Below the pieces are notes generated by a model. That model ran no database searches. It saw only the letters and a list, made by a program, of their open reading frames with translations, and was not told where the DNA came from. A stretch of 64,000 bases of DNA, taken from an uncultured Bacteroides sp. (lineage in GTDB: Bacteria; Bacteroidota; Bacteroidia; Bacteroidales; Bacteroidaceae). The translations under genes and the position numbers were made by a program. Below, piece by piece: positions 18,827 to 27,719 of the stretch. The DNA lies in assembly GCF_963675905.1 (NCBI RefSeq), contig NZ_OY780936.1, positions 2,117,946 through 2,181,945 of the forward strand, given 5' to 3'. How positions within the stretch are numbered: position 1 is the first letter of the stretch; every line of letters starts with the position of its first letter.

Positions 18827-21151
18827 ATGAATAGAATAACATCTTTTATACTCACCGTAATTCTTTTAATATCTTGTGCAGCTAATGTACAATCTCAATC
18901 GGGAGGAACATTCAAAGCAGGCAAGAACACCTTCCTGCTCAACGATAAGCCTTTTGTTATTAAAGCAGCGGAGATACACTATCCGCGTATTCCCGATGCT
19001 TATTGGGAGCAACGCATTGAGATGTGTAAATCGCTTGGAATGAACACCCTTTGTCTGTATGTGTTCTGGAATCTGCACGAACAGAATCCCGATGAGTTCG
19101 ATTTTACAGGCAACAAAGACATTGCCCGTTTCTGCCGTCTGGCTCAGAAACACGGCATGTATGTTATTGTTCGTCCCGGTCCGTATGTTTGTGCGGAATG
19201 GGAAATGGGCGGACTGCCCTGGTGGTTGCTTAAGAAGGACGTAAAACTCCGTACGCTTGATACCTATTATATGGAGCGTGTGCGCAAGTTTATGAAGGAA
19301 ATCGGTAAGCAACTGGCTGATCTGCAGATTACCCGTGGTGGTAATATCATCATGGTTCAGGTAGAAAACGAGTACGGTTCTTATGGCACAGACAAGCCTT
19401 ATGTAAGTGCTATCAGAGACATCGTTCGTGAATCGGGCTTTACCGAAGTTCCTTTGTTTCAGTGCGACTGGAGTTCTAACTTTACCAATAATGCATTGGA
19501 CGATTTGTTGTGGACTGTAAACTTTGGTACTGGTGCCAATATTGAGAGTCAGTTCAAGAAACTGAAAAGTCTTCGCCCGGAATCTCCACTGATGTGTAGT
19601 GAGTTCTGGTCGGGATGGTTCGACCACTGGGGACGCAAGCACGAAACCCGCGATGGTGCAACAATGGTAGCCGGCTTAAAGGATATGCTTGATCAGAATA
19701 TCTCTTTCAGTCTGTACATGACTCACGGAGGTACCACTTTCGGTCATTGGGGAGGTGCCAACAATCCGGCATACTCAGCCATGTGTAGTTCTTATGATTA
19801 CGATGCTCCGATCAGCGAAGCCGGATGGACAACACCGAAGTTCTGGCAACTGCGTGAACTTCTTTCTAAATATGTAGCTCCGGGTGAGAAACTGGCCGAT
19901 GTACCTGCAGCTTATCCGGTTATTGAAATTCCGGCAATCAAGTTCGAAGCTGCTGCTCCTTTGTTTGCAAACCTTCCTGCTCCAAAGAAGAGTGTGGATA
20001 TCAAGCCAATGGAACAGTTTAATCAAGGCTGGGGAACAATTCTTTACCGCACAACGTTGCCAAAGGTAAAAGCCGGAACAACATTGCTTATTACTGAAAT
20101 GCACGACTGGGCTCAGGTTTTTGTGAATGGTAAACTGATTGGCCGTCTGGATCGTCGTCACGGAGAAAACAGCGTAACGCTTCCTGCCTTGAAGGCCGGT
20201 GCCAGACTGGATATTCTGGTGGAAGCAATGGGACGTGTAAACTTTGATAAGTCTATCCACGACCGTAAAGGTATTACCGAAAAGGTAGAATTGCTTTTAA
20301 ATGGCAATGCGGTAAACTTGAAGAATTGGACAGTCTACAACTTCCCGGTTGATTACAAATTCGTTCAGAATAAGAAATATACTGCAAAAGGCAAACAGAC
20401 TATGCCTGCTTACTACCGTACAACGTTCAATCTGAAGGAAATAGGAGATACCTTCCTTGATATGCAGACCTGGGGTAAAGGAATGGTTTGGGTAAACGGA
20501 CATGCCATGGGTAGAATCTGGGAAATAGGTCCACAGCAAACACTTTACATGCCAGGTTGCTGGTTGAAGAAGGGTGAGAACGAGATTATTGTTCTCGACC
20601 TGAAAGGTCCTCAGCAAGCCATAGTGAAAGGTTTGAAAAAGCCTATTCTTGATATGCTTCGTGAGAAAGCTCCTGAAACACACCGCAAGAATGGTCAGAA
20701 GCTGGATCTTCAGAACGAAACAGCAGTAGCGCAAGGCGCATTTACAATTCGTAATGGCTGGCAGGAAGTGAAGTTCAATGAAGTAAAAGGACGCTATTTC
20801 TGTCTGGAAGGACTATCTTCTTTCGATGGCAGCAATATAGCTTCTGTTGCAGAACTACACGTATTGGGAGCCGATGGTCAGCCTCTATCCCGTGAAAATT
20901 GGAAAATCCTTTATGCAGACAGCGAAGAAACCAGAAGCGGTAACCGCACTGCCGATAAGATTTTCGACTTGCAGGAATCTACATTCTGGAGTGCAGTAGA
21001 CAATGCAGCTTATCCTCATCAGGTTGTGATAGATCTTGGAAAGGATGTCGTGGTTACAGGCTTCAGATACCTGCCACGAGCAGAAAAAGGTTGTCCGGGA
21101 ATGATTAAGGATTATAAAGTTTACGTAAAAGCCGGAGCTTTTAAATATTAA
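18827..21151 (+). CDS. GH35 beta-galactosidase with C-terminal discoidin-like domain
   Basis: A 774-residue exported enzyme that would release terminal beta-galactose. The signal MNRITSFILTVILLISCAAN may be a lipoprotein signal (ISC) or be cut after VQS. The GH35 barrel spans ~35-340 with RPGPYVCAEWEMGGLPWW, acid/base Glu182 in QVENEYGSYG and nucleophile Glu259 in MCSEFWSGWFDHWG. Jelly-roll domains follow (VNGKLIGRLDRRHGE; MVWVNGHAMGRIWEIG). The last ~130 residues resemble an F5/8 type C (CBM32-like) module. It starts 8 bp after GH30, so the two are co-transcribed. Base composition is visibly more GC-rich than GH30, hinting at a different history. Confidence 0.93.
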   Translation: MNRITSFILTVILLISCAANVQSQSGGTFKAGKNTFLLNDKPFVIKAAEIHYPRIPDAYWEQRIEMCKSLGMNTLCLYVFWNLHEQNPDEFDFTGNKDIARFCRLAQKHGMYVIVRPGPYVCAEWEMGGLPWWLLKKDVKLRTLDTYYMERVRKFMKEIGKQLADLQITRGGNIIMVQVENEYGSYGTDKPYVSAIRDIVRESGFTEVPLFQCDWSSNFTNNALDDLLWTVNFGTGANIESQFKKLKSLRPESPLMCSEFWSGWFDHWGRKHETRDGATMVAGLKDMLDQNISFSLYMTHGGTTFGHWGGANNPAYSAMCSSYDYDAPISEAGWTTPKFWQLRELLSKYVAPGEKLADVPAAYPVIEIPAIKFEAAAPLFANLPAPKKSVDIKPMEQFNQGWGTILYRTTLPKVKAGTTLLITEMHDWAQVFVNGKLIGRLDRRHGENSVTLPALKAGARLDILVEAMGRVNFDKSIHDRKGITEKVELLLNGNAVNLKNWTVYNFPVDYKFVQNKKYTAKGKQTMPAYYRTTFNLKEIGDTFLDMQTWGKGMVWVNGHAMGRIWEIGPQQTLYMPGCWLKKGENEIIVLDLKGPQQAIVKGLKKPILDMLREKAPETHRKNGQKLDLQNETAVAQGAFTIRNGWQEVKFNEVKGRYFCLEGLSSFDGSNIASVAELHVLGADGQPLSRENWKILYADSEETRSGNRTADKIFDLQESTFWSAVDNAAYPHQVVIDLGKDVVVTGFRYLPRAEKGCPGMIKDYKVYVKAGAFKY

Positions 21152-21172
21152 CACAAACACAAAATCAAACGA

Positions 21173-21204
21173 GGGGCTGTCCAAATAGGATAGCCCCTTT
21201 GTTT
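21173..21204 (+). terminator. Intrinsic terminator closing PUL 1
   Basis: GGGGCTGTCC, loop AAATA, GGATAGCCCC form a 10-bp stem with one G-T pair, followed by TTTGTTT. It lies 22 bp after the GH35 stop. Confidence 0.88.
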
Positions 21205-21247
21205 ATATAACAATATGATATATTTTTGTGAGCTGGTACTTAATAAT

Positions 21248-21787
21248 TTACTTCCATTTCCAATCCAACTCAACCTTCCACGCAATCCCCAGATTGCTGA
21301 TCAGTTTGCTCAGATCGTTCTTGAATTCAGTGTAATCAGGCATCTTGGAAGGAATAGCCATTGTTTCACCATTCTTTATTCTTATAAACAGATTATCCTT
21401 TATTTCATAGATGAATTCAATCTCGGTTAGCCTGACTTTCTCTTCTCCTGATTTGTCTTTTGAAATTATAAATCCATCTTCGAATCCTATTTCGCTAATA
21501 ACTCCAATTCTGTTTTTATAATTTTCCTGAATAAATTTTTCATAAAAGATTTTATACCTCCATCGATAGTAAAAAGGATAAAAGAAAAGGCAAATTGCCC
21601 CAGAGATCAGAAAGTAATAAGCCAGAAATTTATCTTCTTTTTGAAAGAATAATAGTCCAAGACCTAAAAAGACAAATGTAGTCAGTATCCAACTCCGAAT
21701 CCTTTTATTTTTCATTCGCTTGGATTTCGAAGCCGTAAAAAGCAGGAATCTTAAGAAGTCATCCTTTTCTAATTTGATCTGATACAT
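21248..21787 (-). CDS. YcxB-like membrane protein
   Basis: A 179-residue protein: a short N-terminal cytoplasmic segment, two adjacent membrane helices (about SWILTTFVFLGLGLLFF and FLAYYFLISGAICLFFYPFY), then a soluble C-terminal half containing IGFEDGFIISKDKSGEEKVR and IPSKMPDY. This layout, with the strand-rich tail, fits the YcxB-like family, whose role is unknown. A promoter-like box lies about 25 bp upstream. It is convergent with the PUL 1 operon across the terminator at 21173. Family assignment is moderate. Confidence 0.65.
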   Translation of the reverse strand: MYQIKLEKDDFLRFLLFTASKSKRMKNKRIRSWILTTFVFLGLGLLFFQKEDKFLAYYFLISGAICLFFYPFYYRWRYKIFYEKFIQENYKNRIGVISEIGFEDGFIISKDKSGEEKVRLTEIEFIYEIKDNLFIRIKNGETMAIPSKMPDYTEFKNDLSKLISNLGIAWKVELDWKWK

Positions 21788-21810
21788 TCAATTTCATTTT
21801 TAGTTATTGG

Positions 21811-21818
21811 CAAACTTA
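21811..21818 (-). promoter_or_regulatory. -7 box for the YcxB-like gene
   Basis: Reads TAAGTTTG on the minus strand, matching TAnnTTTG, 23 bp upstream of the start at 21787. Confidence 0.4.
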
Positions 21819-22007
21819 CATAAAAATCTCGATTTATAAGCGCGTCAAATAAAAATATGGCATTTATTTATAGAGGAAATATAAGCTTTTAATTGAATAA
21901 TTAAAATGCAATATCAGGTAAAAACTGTAAAAGAAAGATGCACTTAATGAATAATTTATTAACATTGCAATCTTTAAAAATAGTCGTCACTTGCAAACAA
22001 AAAGAAT

Positions 22008-22628
22008 ATGAAAATAAATGAATTTGATAATAGAGCGCGTGAATGGGATAAAGAGACAATTCATTGGGAACGTTCAAAAGCAATAGCGGAAAGAATGATT
22101 GCAAAAATTCCATTCAAGCCTACTATGAAAGCATTGGAATTTGGAGCCGGAACAGGAATTCTAAGCTTTATGTTATCTGATACTTTTGCAGAAATTACAC
22201 TGATGGATAACTCTACAGAAATGATAAAGGTTATTCAGGAGAAGATTACTGCGTATCATTCCACAAATCTGAAACCAATCCTTTTTAATCTTGAACAAGA
22301 AGAATTGAGCAATGATTCTTTTGACTGTATATTCACACAAATGGCATTACATCACGTGGTTGATACAGAATTAATAATCAACCGATTCTATAAAATGCTT
22401 AATCCCGGAGGATATCTGGTTATAGCTGATTTATATTCTGAAGATGGCTCTTTCCATGGAGAAGGATTTACCGGTCACAATGGTTTTGATGTGAAACAAC
22501 TCAAAGAAAATCTGGAGAAAGCCGGATTTACAAATATCACTTCAGAAGAATGCTTTGTTATGAAAAAAGGAAGAGCTGATGTATTGCGTGAATATCCTGT
22601 CTTTCTTTTAGTTGCTGAGAAGGGATGA
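22008..22628 (+). CDS. Class I SAM-dependent methyltransferase
   Basis: A 206-residue cytoplasmic protein with the Methyltransf_11/UbiE-like pattern: motif I LEFGAGTGILSF at about 45-56, acidic motif II DNSTEMI, and motif IV/post-I FDCIFTQMALHHVVD around 110-122, followed by LNPGGYLVIADLYSEDGSFH. The fold and cofactor use are clear; the substrate is not. It is monocistronic and ends at a bidirectional terminator shared with PUL 2. Nothing nearby suggests ubiquinone or menaquinone synthesis, so no gene name is given. Confidence 0.85.
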   Translation: MKINEFDNRAREWDKETIHWERSKAIAERMIAKIPFKPTMKALEFGAGTGILSFMLSDTFAEITLMDNSTEMIKVIQEKITAYHSTNLKPILFNLEQEELSNDSFDCIFTQMALHHVVDTELIINRFYKMLNPGGYLVIADLYSEDGSFHGEGFTGHNGFDVKQLKENLEKAGFTNITSEECFVMKKGRADVLREYPVFLLVAEKG

Positions 22629-22655
22629 AGTTGTTCTGACTAAAATATAAAAAAA

Positions 22656-22697
22656 CCGTCGAACAGATAAAATGTACACTTAAAATCTGTTCGACGG
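22656..22697. terminator. Bidirectional terminator between methyltransferase and PUL 2
   Basis: CCGTCGAACAGAT and ATCTGTTCGACGG form a perfect 13-bp stem around a 16-nt loop. A seven-A run on the left supplies the U-tract for minus-strand transcripts, and the element separates convergent genes. Confidence 0.85.
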
Positions 22698-22713
22698 ACA
22701 ATCTATTTACCTG

Positions 22714-25263
22714 TTATTCAATCCAAACACTCATTAGCTGTATATTAAAATCTTTCTTCATAGCATGTTTCCCTGTCATTATTTCAAAGAATTCAATATT
22801 CTGAATATTTAATGGTATGTTGCTTTTGGATTGAAAAGTATCGGGAAGAAATGAAGGATATCCTTCCGGTTGAATCATGGTTTCACCTAATGAAAGCTGT
22901 GCAACCGGTATACGTAATATTTGCTTGCCACCAGATACGTTGACGGCTGTTTTGTAAGTTAGTCCCTGATCTGAAATCAGACCAAACTTTAACGAGTCTA
23001 CTCCTTCAATGTTATTTAACTGAATAGCCAGATATTTGCAGTCGGCCAACTTATGGCGCCTGCCGTCTATTTTATCTTTCACGTACTGGCGAAGCAACAA
23101 ATTGCCTTCAGTCGATGGCTCATCAATCTTTATGCTGATGAAATGTTCACCGGGATACTCCCCTACCACTTCTTTTTTCTGATATTGCTTACCATCTATG
23201 TAATAAGTCTCCAACGCATTGAAATCTTCTTTTGCATCGAAAAGAGTTATAAACTTATCTGGTTTCTGTACTAATGTAGTCCATTCGTTTACTGCATAGT
23301 AATCCCAGTCAGAAGGATTACCTTCGCAATTAGCCGGATAGCTGTAACTTTTTGATCCTTTATAAACGGTTATCACATAAGATAGTGTTCCCTCCCCTAT
23401 CCTTTCTGCAGGAACAACAGTTTCATATTCATATCCATCGGAACTATTCATTCTCAAAGGATGATTGCGCCACCATCCTTCACCTTTGTGATGGACATAT
23501 AGCATAACCGAATCGGGGATGGCAGGACCAACAACTGTTGCATCTATTTTATAAGCACTATTTTCGTCAATAGCAATTGCTGGTTTATGAAGCACAGTAA
23601 ACGATTTGACTCTCTCCGCCGGTGCCACAAATTCTTTCAGACGAATTTGCTTATAGATTGATTCAGCTGACCATTTACTATCAGATACTCCTTGTCTTTT
23701 GAGTAAATAAACGCCCGGATAAGTAGTAATTGTGGATTGCTGTGCATTGCCCTTGCGTGAATTACCGTCGTTAATGGCTATGAAAGAGAAGGAATCGCCT
23801 AGATCGGGAAGAGAAATTGTCATTGGCCACTCTCTCCAGTGAATAGTGGAAACCTCCTTTTTCATGGATGTTTTGGCAAAAGGATCTGATGTCCAGATAT
23901 TATCAGGCATTACTTCCAGTCGCCATACTCCATCGGATAGTTTATCAAGGAAATAGGCTCCTGTTCCCTGATAAGAAACAACGGATGATGTTCCACATCC
24001 TGCAACTTCTTTCAAGAAACTGATATCCTTCGGAATAGCATTGGTATTGTTTGAATAGAAAAACTTATCGGAAGAGTTTAGTTCACTCAGACTTTCTTTA
24101 TAGCTCACCCTGAAATCTCCGAAAATAGTATCGGCCGGATAACTTCCGAAAGAAGCAAACCGCGGTATACTCCGAACAGCCTCAGCTGCAATTTTATAGC
24201 TGATAGCTTTTTGTGGAGCATACGCAAGATTCATGTAGTGAGTTTGGTACTCTGTATTTGCCCATGCCATTTCAAGAGGATCATAAGCAAACTGGGTTAC
24301 CCATTGAAAACCTGCACTACGGAATGATCTTGCAATGGCCGGATATATGTAAGGCGCTGCAACATCAGCCGCATCGAACTCGTAAATAATACGACACTTA
24401 TTTTTAAAGCTTTTGTTCTTGTCAAAAGGTATTGTATAGCGATCTACCGCAGGAAGAAAATTACCCTGACGAGTATGCCCTGATACCAGTCCGGTGGGAT
24501 ACCACTGGAAAGTGCATCCATCAATCTTTGAATCAAGAATAGCTTGTGTATGGTCGGTATTTTGGGTAATATTATAGAATACAGGTTTATCACATCCGGT
24601 ACTACAAATAGCATTTGCCATCCTGTTTACGTAAGCTTTTGCCTCTTTCTGACTTGTAGCATGGCAAGGCTCATTATTGATTTCAATTCCCACAATATCC
24701 GGATCGGCTTTTATAGCCTTTCCTGTATAAGGATTCACGTGGTTCATAAACTGATGCAGATAGCGTTCCTGAGCTTTTATCGCTGTTTCATTGCGAGTCA
24801 TATCACATTTATCGCCTTTTGAAGAAAATCCTGGTAACTTCTCATCCATTTCCGGATATCCATTGCCCCAATAGGCTAAAGGAGTAAGCACTATTTTGAT
24901 ATTTCGTTCCTTTAGCTTACTAAGTAAATAGTCGAACAGGTTGAGATGTTCATTATCCAGAAGATTTCCATCGGCATCGGATATCTCCACATCCCACACA
25001 TGTAATCTGAAGGCATTGAAGCCTAATCTGGCAAAATGATACACATCTTTATCAATGGCAGCTTTTAAGTCAACATCCAATTTTTTATGCATACGGTAAG
25101 CGTGTGCAAAAGGCAAAGTGTAATTCACTCCGGCAAAAGCTACTTCCTTATTGCCGGAACGTTCACGCAAAACTCCACTTCCATCTACATAGTACAAACT
25201 CTTTTGAGCGTATATGTTGATGCTACTCAATAATAAAACAATGAACAGATTCTTTATTTTCAT
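22714..25263 (-). CDS. Secreted clan GH-A (GH5-like) glycoside hydrolase
   Basis: An 849-residue protein with signal peptide MKIKNLFIVLLLSSINIYAQ. The first ~370 residues form a (beta/alpha)8 barrel: FAGVNYTLPFAHAYR, LGFNAFRLHVWD, acid/base Glu198 in GIEINNEPCH and candidate nucleophile Glu295 in IIYEFDAADV. The ~480 residues beyond are beta-rich (GVWRLEVMPDNIW, IAIDENSAYKIDATVVG) with no module I can name. It is the last gene of the PUL 2 operon, 18 bp after the GH2. It fits clan GH-A, but I cannot place it in GH5 or any numbered family. Its likely role is cleaving the PUL 2 glycan. Confidence 0.75.
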   Translation of the reverse strand: MKIKNLFIVLLLSSINIYAQKSLYYVDGSGVLRERSGNKEVAFAGVNYTLPFAHAYRMHKKLDVDLKAAIDKDVYHFARLGFNAFRLHVWDVEISDADGNLLDNEHLNLFDYLLSKLKERNIKIVLTPLAYWGNGYPEMDEKLPGFSSKGDKCDMTRNETAIKAQERYLHQFMNHVNPYTGKAIKADPDIVGIEINNEPCHATSQKEAKAYVNRMANAICSTGCDKPVFYNITQNTDHTQAILDSKIDGCTFQWYPTGLVSGHTRQGNFLPAVDRYTIPFDKNKSFKNKCRIIYEFDAADVAAPYIYPAIARSFRSAGFQWVTQFAYDPLEMAWANTEYQTHYMNLAYAPQKAISYKIAAEAVRSIPRFASFGSYPADTIFGDFRVSYKESLSELNSSDKFFYSNNTNAIPKDISFLKEVAGCGTSSVVSYQGTGAYFLDKLSDGVWRLEVMPDNIWTSDPFAKTSMKKEVSTIHWREWPMTISLPDLGDSFSFIAINDGNSRKGNAQQSTITTYPGVYLLKRQGVSDSKWSAESIYKQIRLKEFVAPAERVKSFTVLHKPAIAIDENSAYKIDATVVGPAIPDSVMLYVHHKGEGWWRNHPLRMNSSDGYEYETVVPAERIGEGTLSYVITVYKGSKSYSYPANCEGNPSDWDYYAVNEWTTLVQKPDKFITLFDAKEDFNALETYYIDGKQYQKKEVVGEYPGEHFISIKIDEPSTEGNLLLRQYVKDKIDGRRHKLADCKYLAIQLNNIEGVDSLKFGLISDQGLTYKTAVNVSGGKQILRIPVAQLSLGETMIQPEGYPSFLPDTFQSKSNIPLNIQNIEFFEIMTGKHAMKKDFNIQLMSVWIE

Positions 25264-25281
25264 AGCACTTAATTAAATAGG

Positions 25282-27621
25282 TTATTCTGGTTTTATCAGT
25301 AATTCTGTAGATTGCAACTTATCAGAATATGCTTTTATCTTTATACTTTCCTTTTTTTCGCCTACACGAAGCAGAATAGTAGCAATACCTGCTTCTGCTA
25401 TAGGTTGGGTATTTCCTATAATATCAGCATCTCCTTCAACAGAAAAAGAGACAGGAATCTTAGAATTAGAAACGGTGAATCCCTGATTATCTTGTACAGT
25501 GGCATAAATAAATATCACATCATTGCAGTCTGCCTGAGGTTCGCGTCCTGAAATATTGCATGAAAGAGCTAAATGATCTGCATTCCCTGCTGTTTGAACA
25601 ATCTGACTGGTAACTTTCTTATTTTTTATATAGCCAATGGCTTCCAGTTTACCTGGTTTTAAACAACTTACATTAAAAGTAAATGGTGGATGCTTCAGGT
25701 TTGAGGACAATAAATCTGTATCTGGTTTACGTTTTTCAAGCAATTTACCATCTACATATAGCTCTACCTCATCACAATTGCTATATACTCTCACGTTTTT
25801 TGAGACACCCGGCATCCATTCTGAAGCAATAAAAATCATTGGTTTTGAGAAACATCCCTCCCCCTGCGCTGAACGCTGACTTTGAAAAAAGTATGATGCA
25901 TATTTAGGAAGTCTGAAAATATCCATAGCACCCGAATATTCCAGATCATTACTATATCCTCTGTTATAATCAAACATAGCCCAATAACCATCGGCAAAGG
26001 CATGTGTGGAAAGATTGTCGTTATGTGCTTCCTGTACATTTCTTGCTTGTTGTAATAATCTTATTTCTCCGGCATCACGAGGTTGGCGACTATTTCTTTC
26101 TTCACTTTTTAAGTCACCCCAACTTTCCTGATTAAATCCGGCATTCTGTGCATAGTATTCCCAATCGCCGTATTCTGAAACAATAAGAGGCTTTAATTTG
26201 TCTTCGCCATGACGATGTTGGCGGGCTTCAATATAAATATCATATACTTTATTTATCCATCCTGCAGAATAAGAATTTCCATAAGGATACTCTTCTTTTG
26301 CTATCTGCTGTGCCTGCTTCATAAATGATTCAGGCATTGGAGCCTCATTGATAGATAGTTCCCAGGCCAGAACTGAAGGATGATTACGGTCTCGGCGAAT
26401 TAACTGCCTTGAAGAATTGAGCACATGTTGTGCAAAAGCCTCATCACCAAAATATTGCCAACCAAGAACCGCATCAAGAACAACGATTCCCAATTCATCG
26501 CAAGCATTAAGAAAAGCCGGTGAAGGTGGGTAATGCGAACAACGAACATAGTCGAAGCCACTTTGCTTAATAATATAAGCATCTCTGTACTGAGCATTAT
26601 CAGAAAGTGCATATCCTATATAGGGATATTCCTGATGGCGATTGACTCCCCGAAGAAACGTTTTCTTACTGTTTATCCAGCAACCTTCGTTAGTTATCTT
26701 AATATCTCGTATTCCAACTTTTATTTGTTCTTCGTCTACTTTCTTATTATCAGCCAAAATGGTCACATGCAAAGTATATAGCGATGGAGAATCGGGCGAC
26801 CAAAGCGCAGGTGATACTATTTTAGCGTCCGATTCATAATAATTGCTTTCTCCTGACAGAATAGTTTTCTGTGCAGATTGAAAAGTGGCAACTTTAGTAT
26901 TTTTATTATTATATAGTGAATAGTAAACCTTTACTTTTACCTTTTTCCCAGATTGATTTCTGACGTGTGTTTTTGTGTGTATTATGGCATTAGCAGATGA
27001 AATATTTGATGCATGAAAAAAGACTCCTCCTCCGGCTGTTTCATTTTCATAATTTGCATCAGTGATATAGACTGGAGATTTTACTATCAGACTTACATTC
27101 CTGTAGATACCTCCATAGGTATTAAAATCGAGAAGTTTTAATGGTTTCGGACCAGTTACAGCATTGTCTCTGTTGTCAAGCTTTACAGCAATTGTGTTTA
27201 GTGCACCGAAACGAACTTTTGAAGTTATATCTATACTAAATGGCAGATATCCCCCCAAATGACTTCCTACTTTCTCTCCGTTTATCCACACTTCTGCAGC
27301 ATTCATTGCAGCATCAAACTTTATAAACAGAATTTTTCCCCGATTGCTTTCAGGCAACTGAAATGTTTTACGATACAGACAATCTCCCTGCCACTGATTA
27401 TTCACAACTAACGGCTCAATACGGGGAGTATGAGGAATAGTTACTGATTCCCATGCAGAATCATCAAACGTATTTGAAAAGAACTGTTCTTTTACAGATG
27501 AAGTAAGTGAATCACAACGAAAGAATTTCCATCCTTTATTGAATAGATTTTGAGCTGTAACAGTTTCCGATTGAATGCTTATTAAAAAGAGAACAAACAA
27601 TATAGTAAGGAGCCTTTTCAT
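25282..27621 (-). CDS. GH2-family beta-glycosidase (PUL 2)
   Basis: A 779-residue secreted enzyme with signal peptide ending near VTAQ. Order: sugar-binding jelly roll (NAAEVWINGEKVGSHLGGYL), Ig-like sandwich, catalytic barrel from ~305 (FLRGVNRHQEYPYIG) with acid/base Glu426 in WELSINEAPM and nucleophile Glu483 in VSEYGDW, then a C-terminal Ig-like domain. GH2 covers beta-galactosidases, glucuronidases and mannosidases; the motifs alone do not decide. It follows SusD after a 98-bp gap containing a hairpin, and lies 18 bp before the clan GH-A enzyme. Confidence 0.92.
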   Translation of the reverse strand: MKRLLTILFVLFLISIQSETVTAQNLFNKGWKFFRCDSLTSSVKEQFFSNTFDDSAWESVTIPHTPRIEPLVVNNQWQGDCLYRKTFQLPESNRGKILFIKFDAAMNAAEVWINGEKVGSHLGGYLPFSIDITSKVRFGALNTIAVKLDNRDNAVTGPKPLKLLDFNTYGGIYRNVSLIVKSPVYITDANYENETAGGGVFFHASNISSANAIIHTKTHVRNQSGKKVKVKVYYSLYNNKNTKVATFQSAQKTILSGESNYYESDAKIVSPALWSPDSPSLYTLHVTILADNKKVDEEQIKVGIRDIKITNEGCWINSKKTFLRGVNRHQEYPYIGYALSDNAQYRDAYIIKQSGFDYVRCSHYPPSPAFLNACDELGIVVLDAVLGWQYFGDEAFAQHVLNSSRQLIRRDRNHPSVLAWELSINEAPMPESFMKQAQQIAKEEYPYGNSYSAGWINKVYDIYIEARQHRHGEDKLKPLIVSEYGDWEYYAQNAGFNQESWGDLKSEERNSRQPRDAGEIRLLQQARNVQEAHNDNLSTHAFADGYWAMFDYNRGYSNDLEYSGAMDIFRLPKYASYFFQSQRSAQGEGCFSKPMIFIASEWMPGVSKNVRVYSNCDEVELYVDGKLLEKRKPDTDLLSSNLKHPPFTFNVSCLKPGKLEAIGYIKNKKVTSQIVQTAGNADHLALSCNISGREPQADCNDVIFIYATVQDNQGFTVSNSKIPVSFSVEGDADIIGNTQPIAEAGIATILLRVGEKKESIKIKAYSDKLQSTELLIKPE

Positions 27622-27658
27622 AATTATCTTAATATTGAATTTACTTATAAGAGTTAAT

Positions 27659-27696
27659 TAAGGTAGTTATCTCAGCTATTTGAAATAACTACCTTA
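27659..27696 (-). other. Hairpin between susD and GH2 in PUL 2
   Basis: TAAGGTAGTTAT and ATAACTACCTTA form a perfect 12-bp stem with a 14-nt loop. On the minus strand no clean U-run follows, so it is more likely an mRNA processing or stability element than a full terminator. PUL 1 has a hairpin at the same operon position. Confidence 0.65.
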
Positions 27697-27719
27697 TTTA
27701 ATCAATCTTCCAGGTCTAA

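Noticed and set aside
18866-19642. A 258-residue minus-strand open frame
   Set aside because: It lies wholly inside the GH35 gene, whose catalytic motifs are intact. The antisense product has no recognisable motif; long shadows are expected in this more GC-rich gene.
15505-21151. Assigning PUL 1 firmly to beta-1,6-galactan or arabinogalactan
   Set aside because: GH30 plus GH35 suggests it, but the GH30 subfamily cannot be fixed by eye and the transporter is broken, so the substrate is left open.
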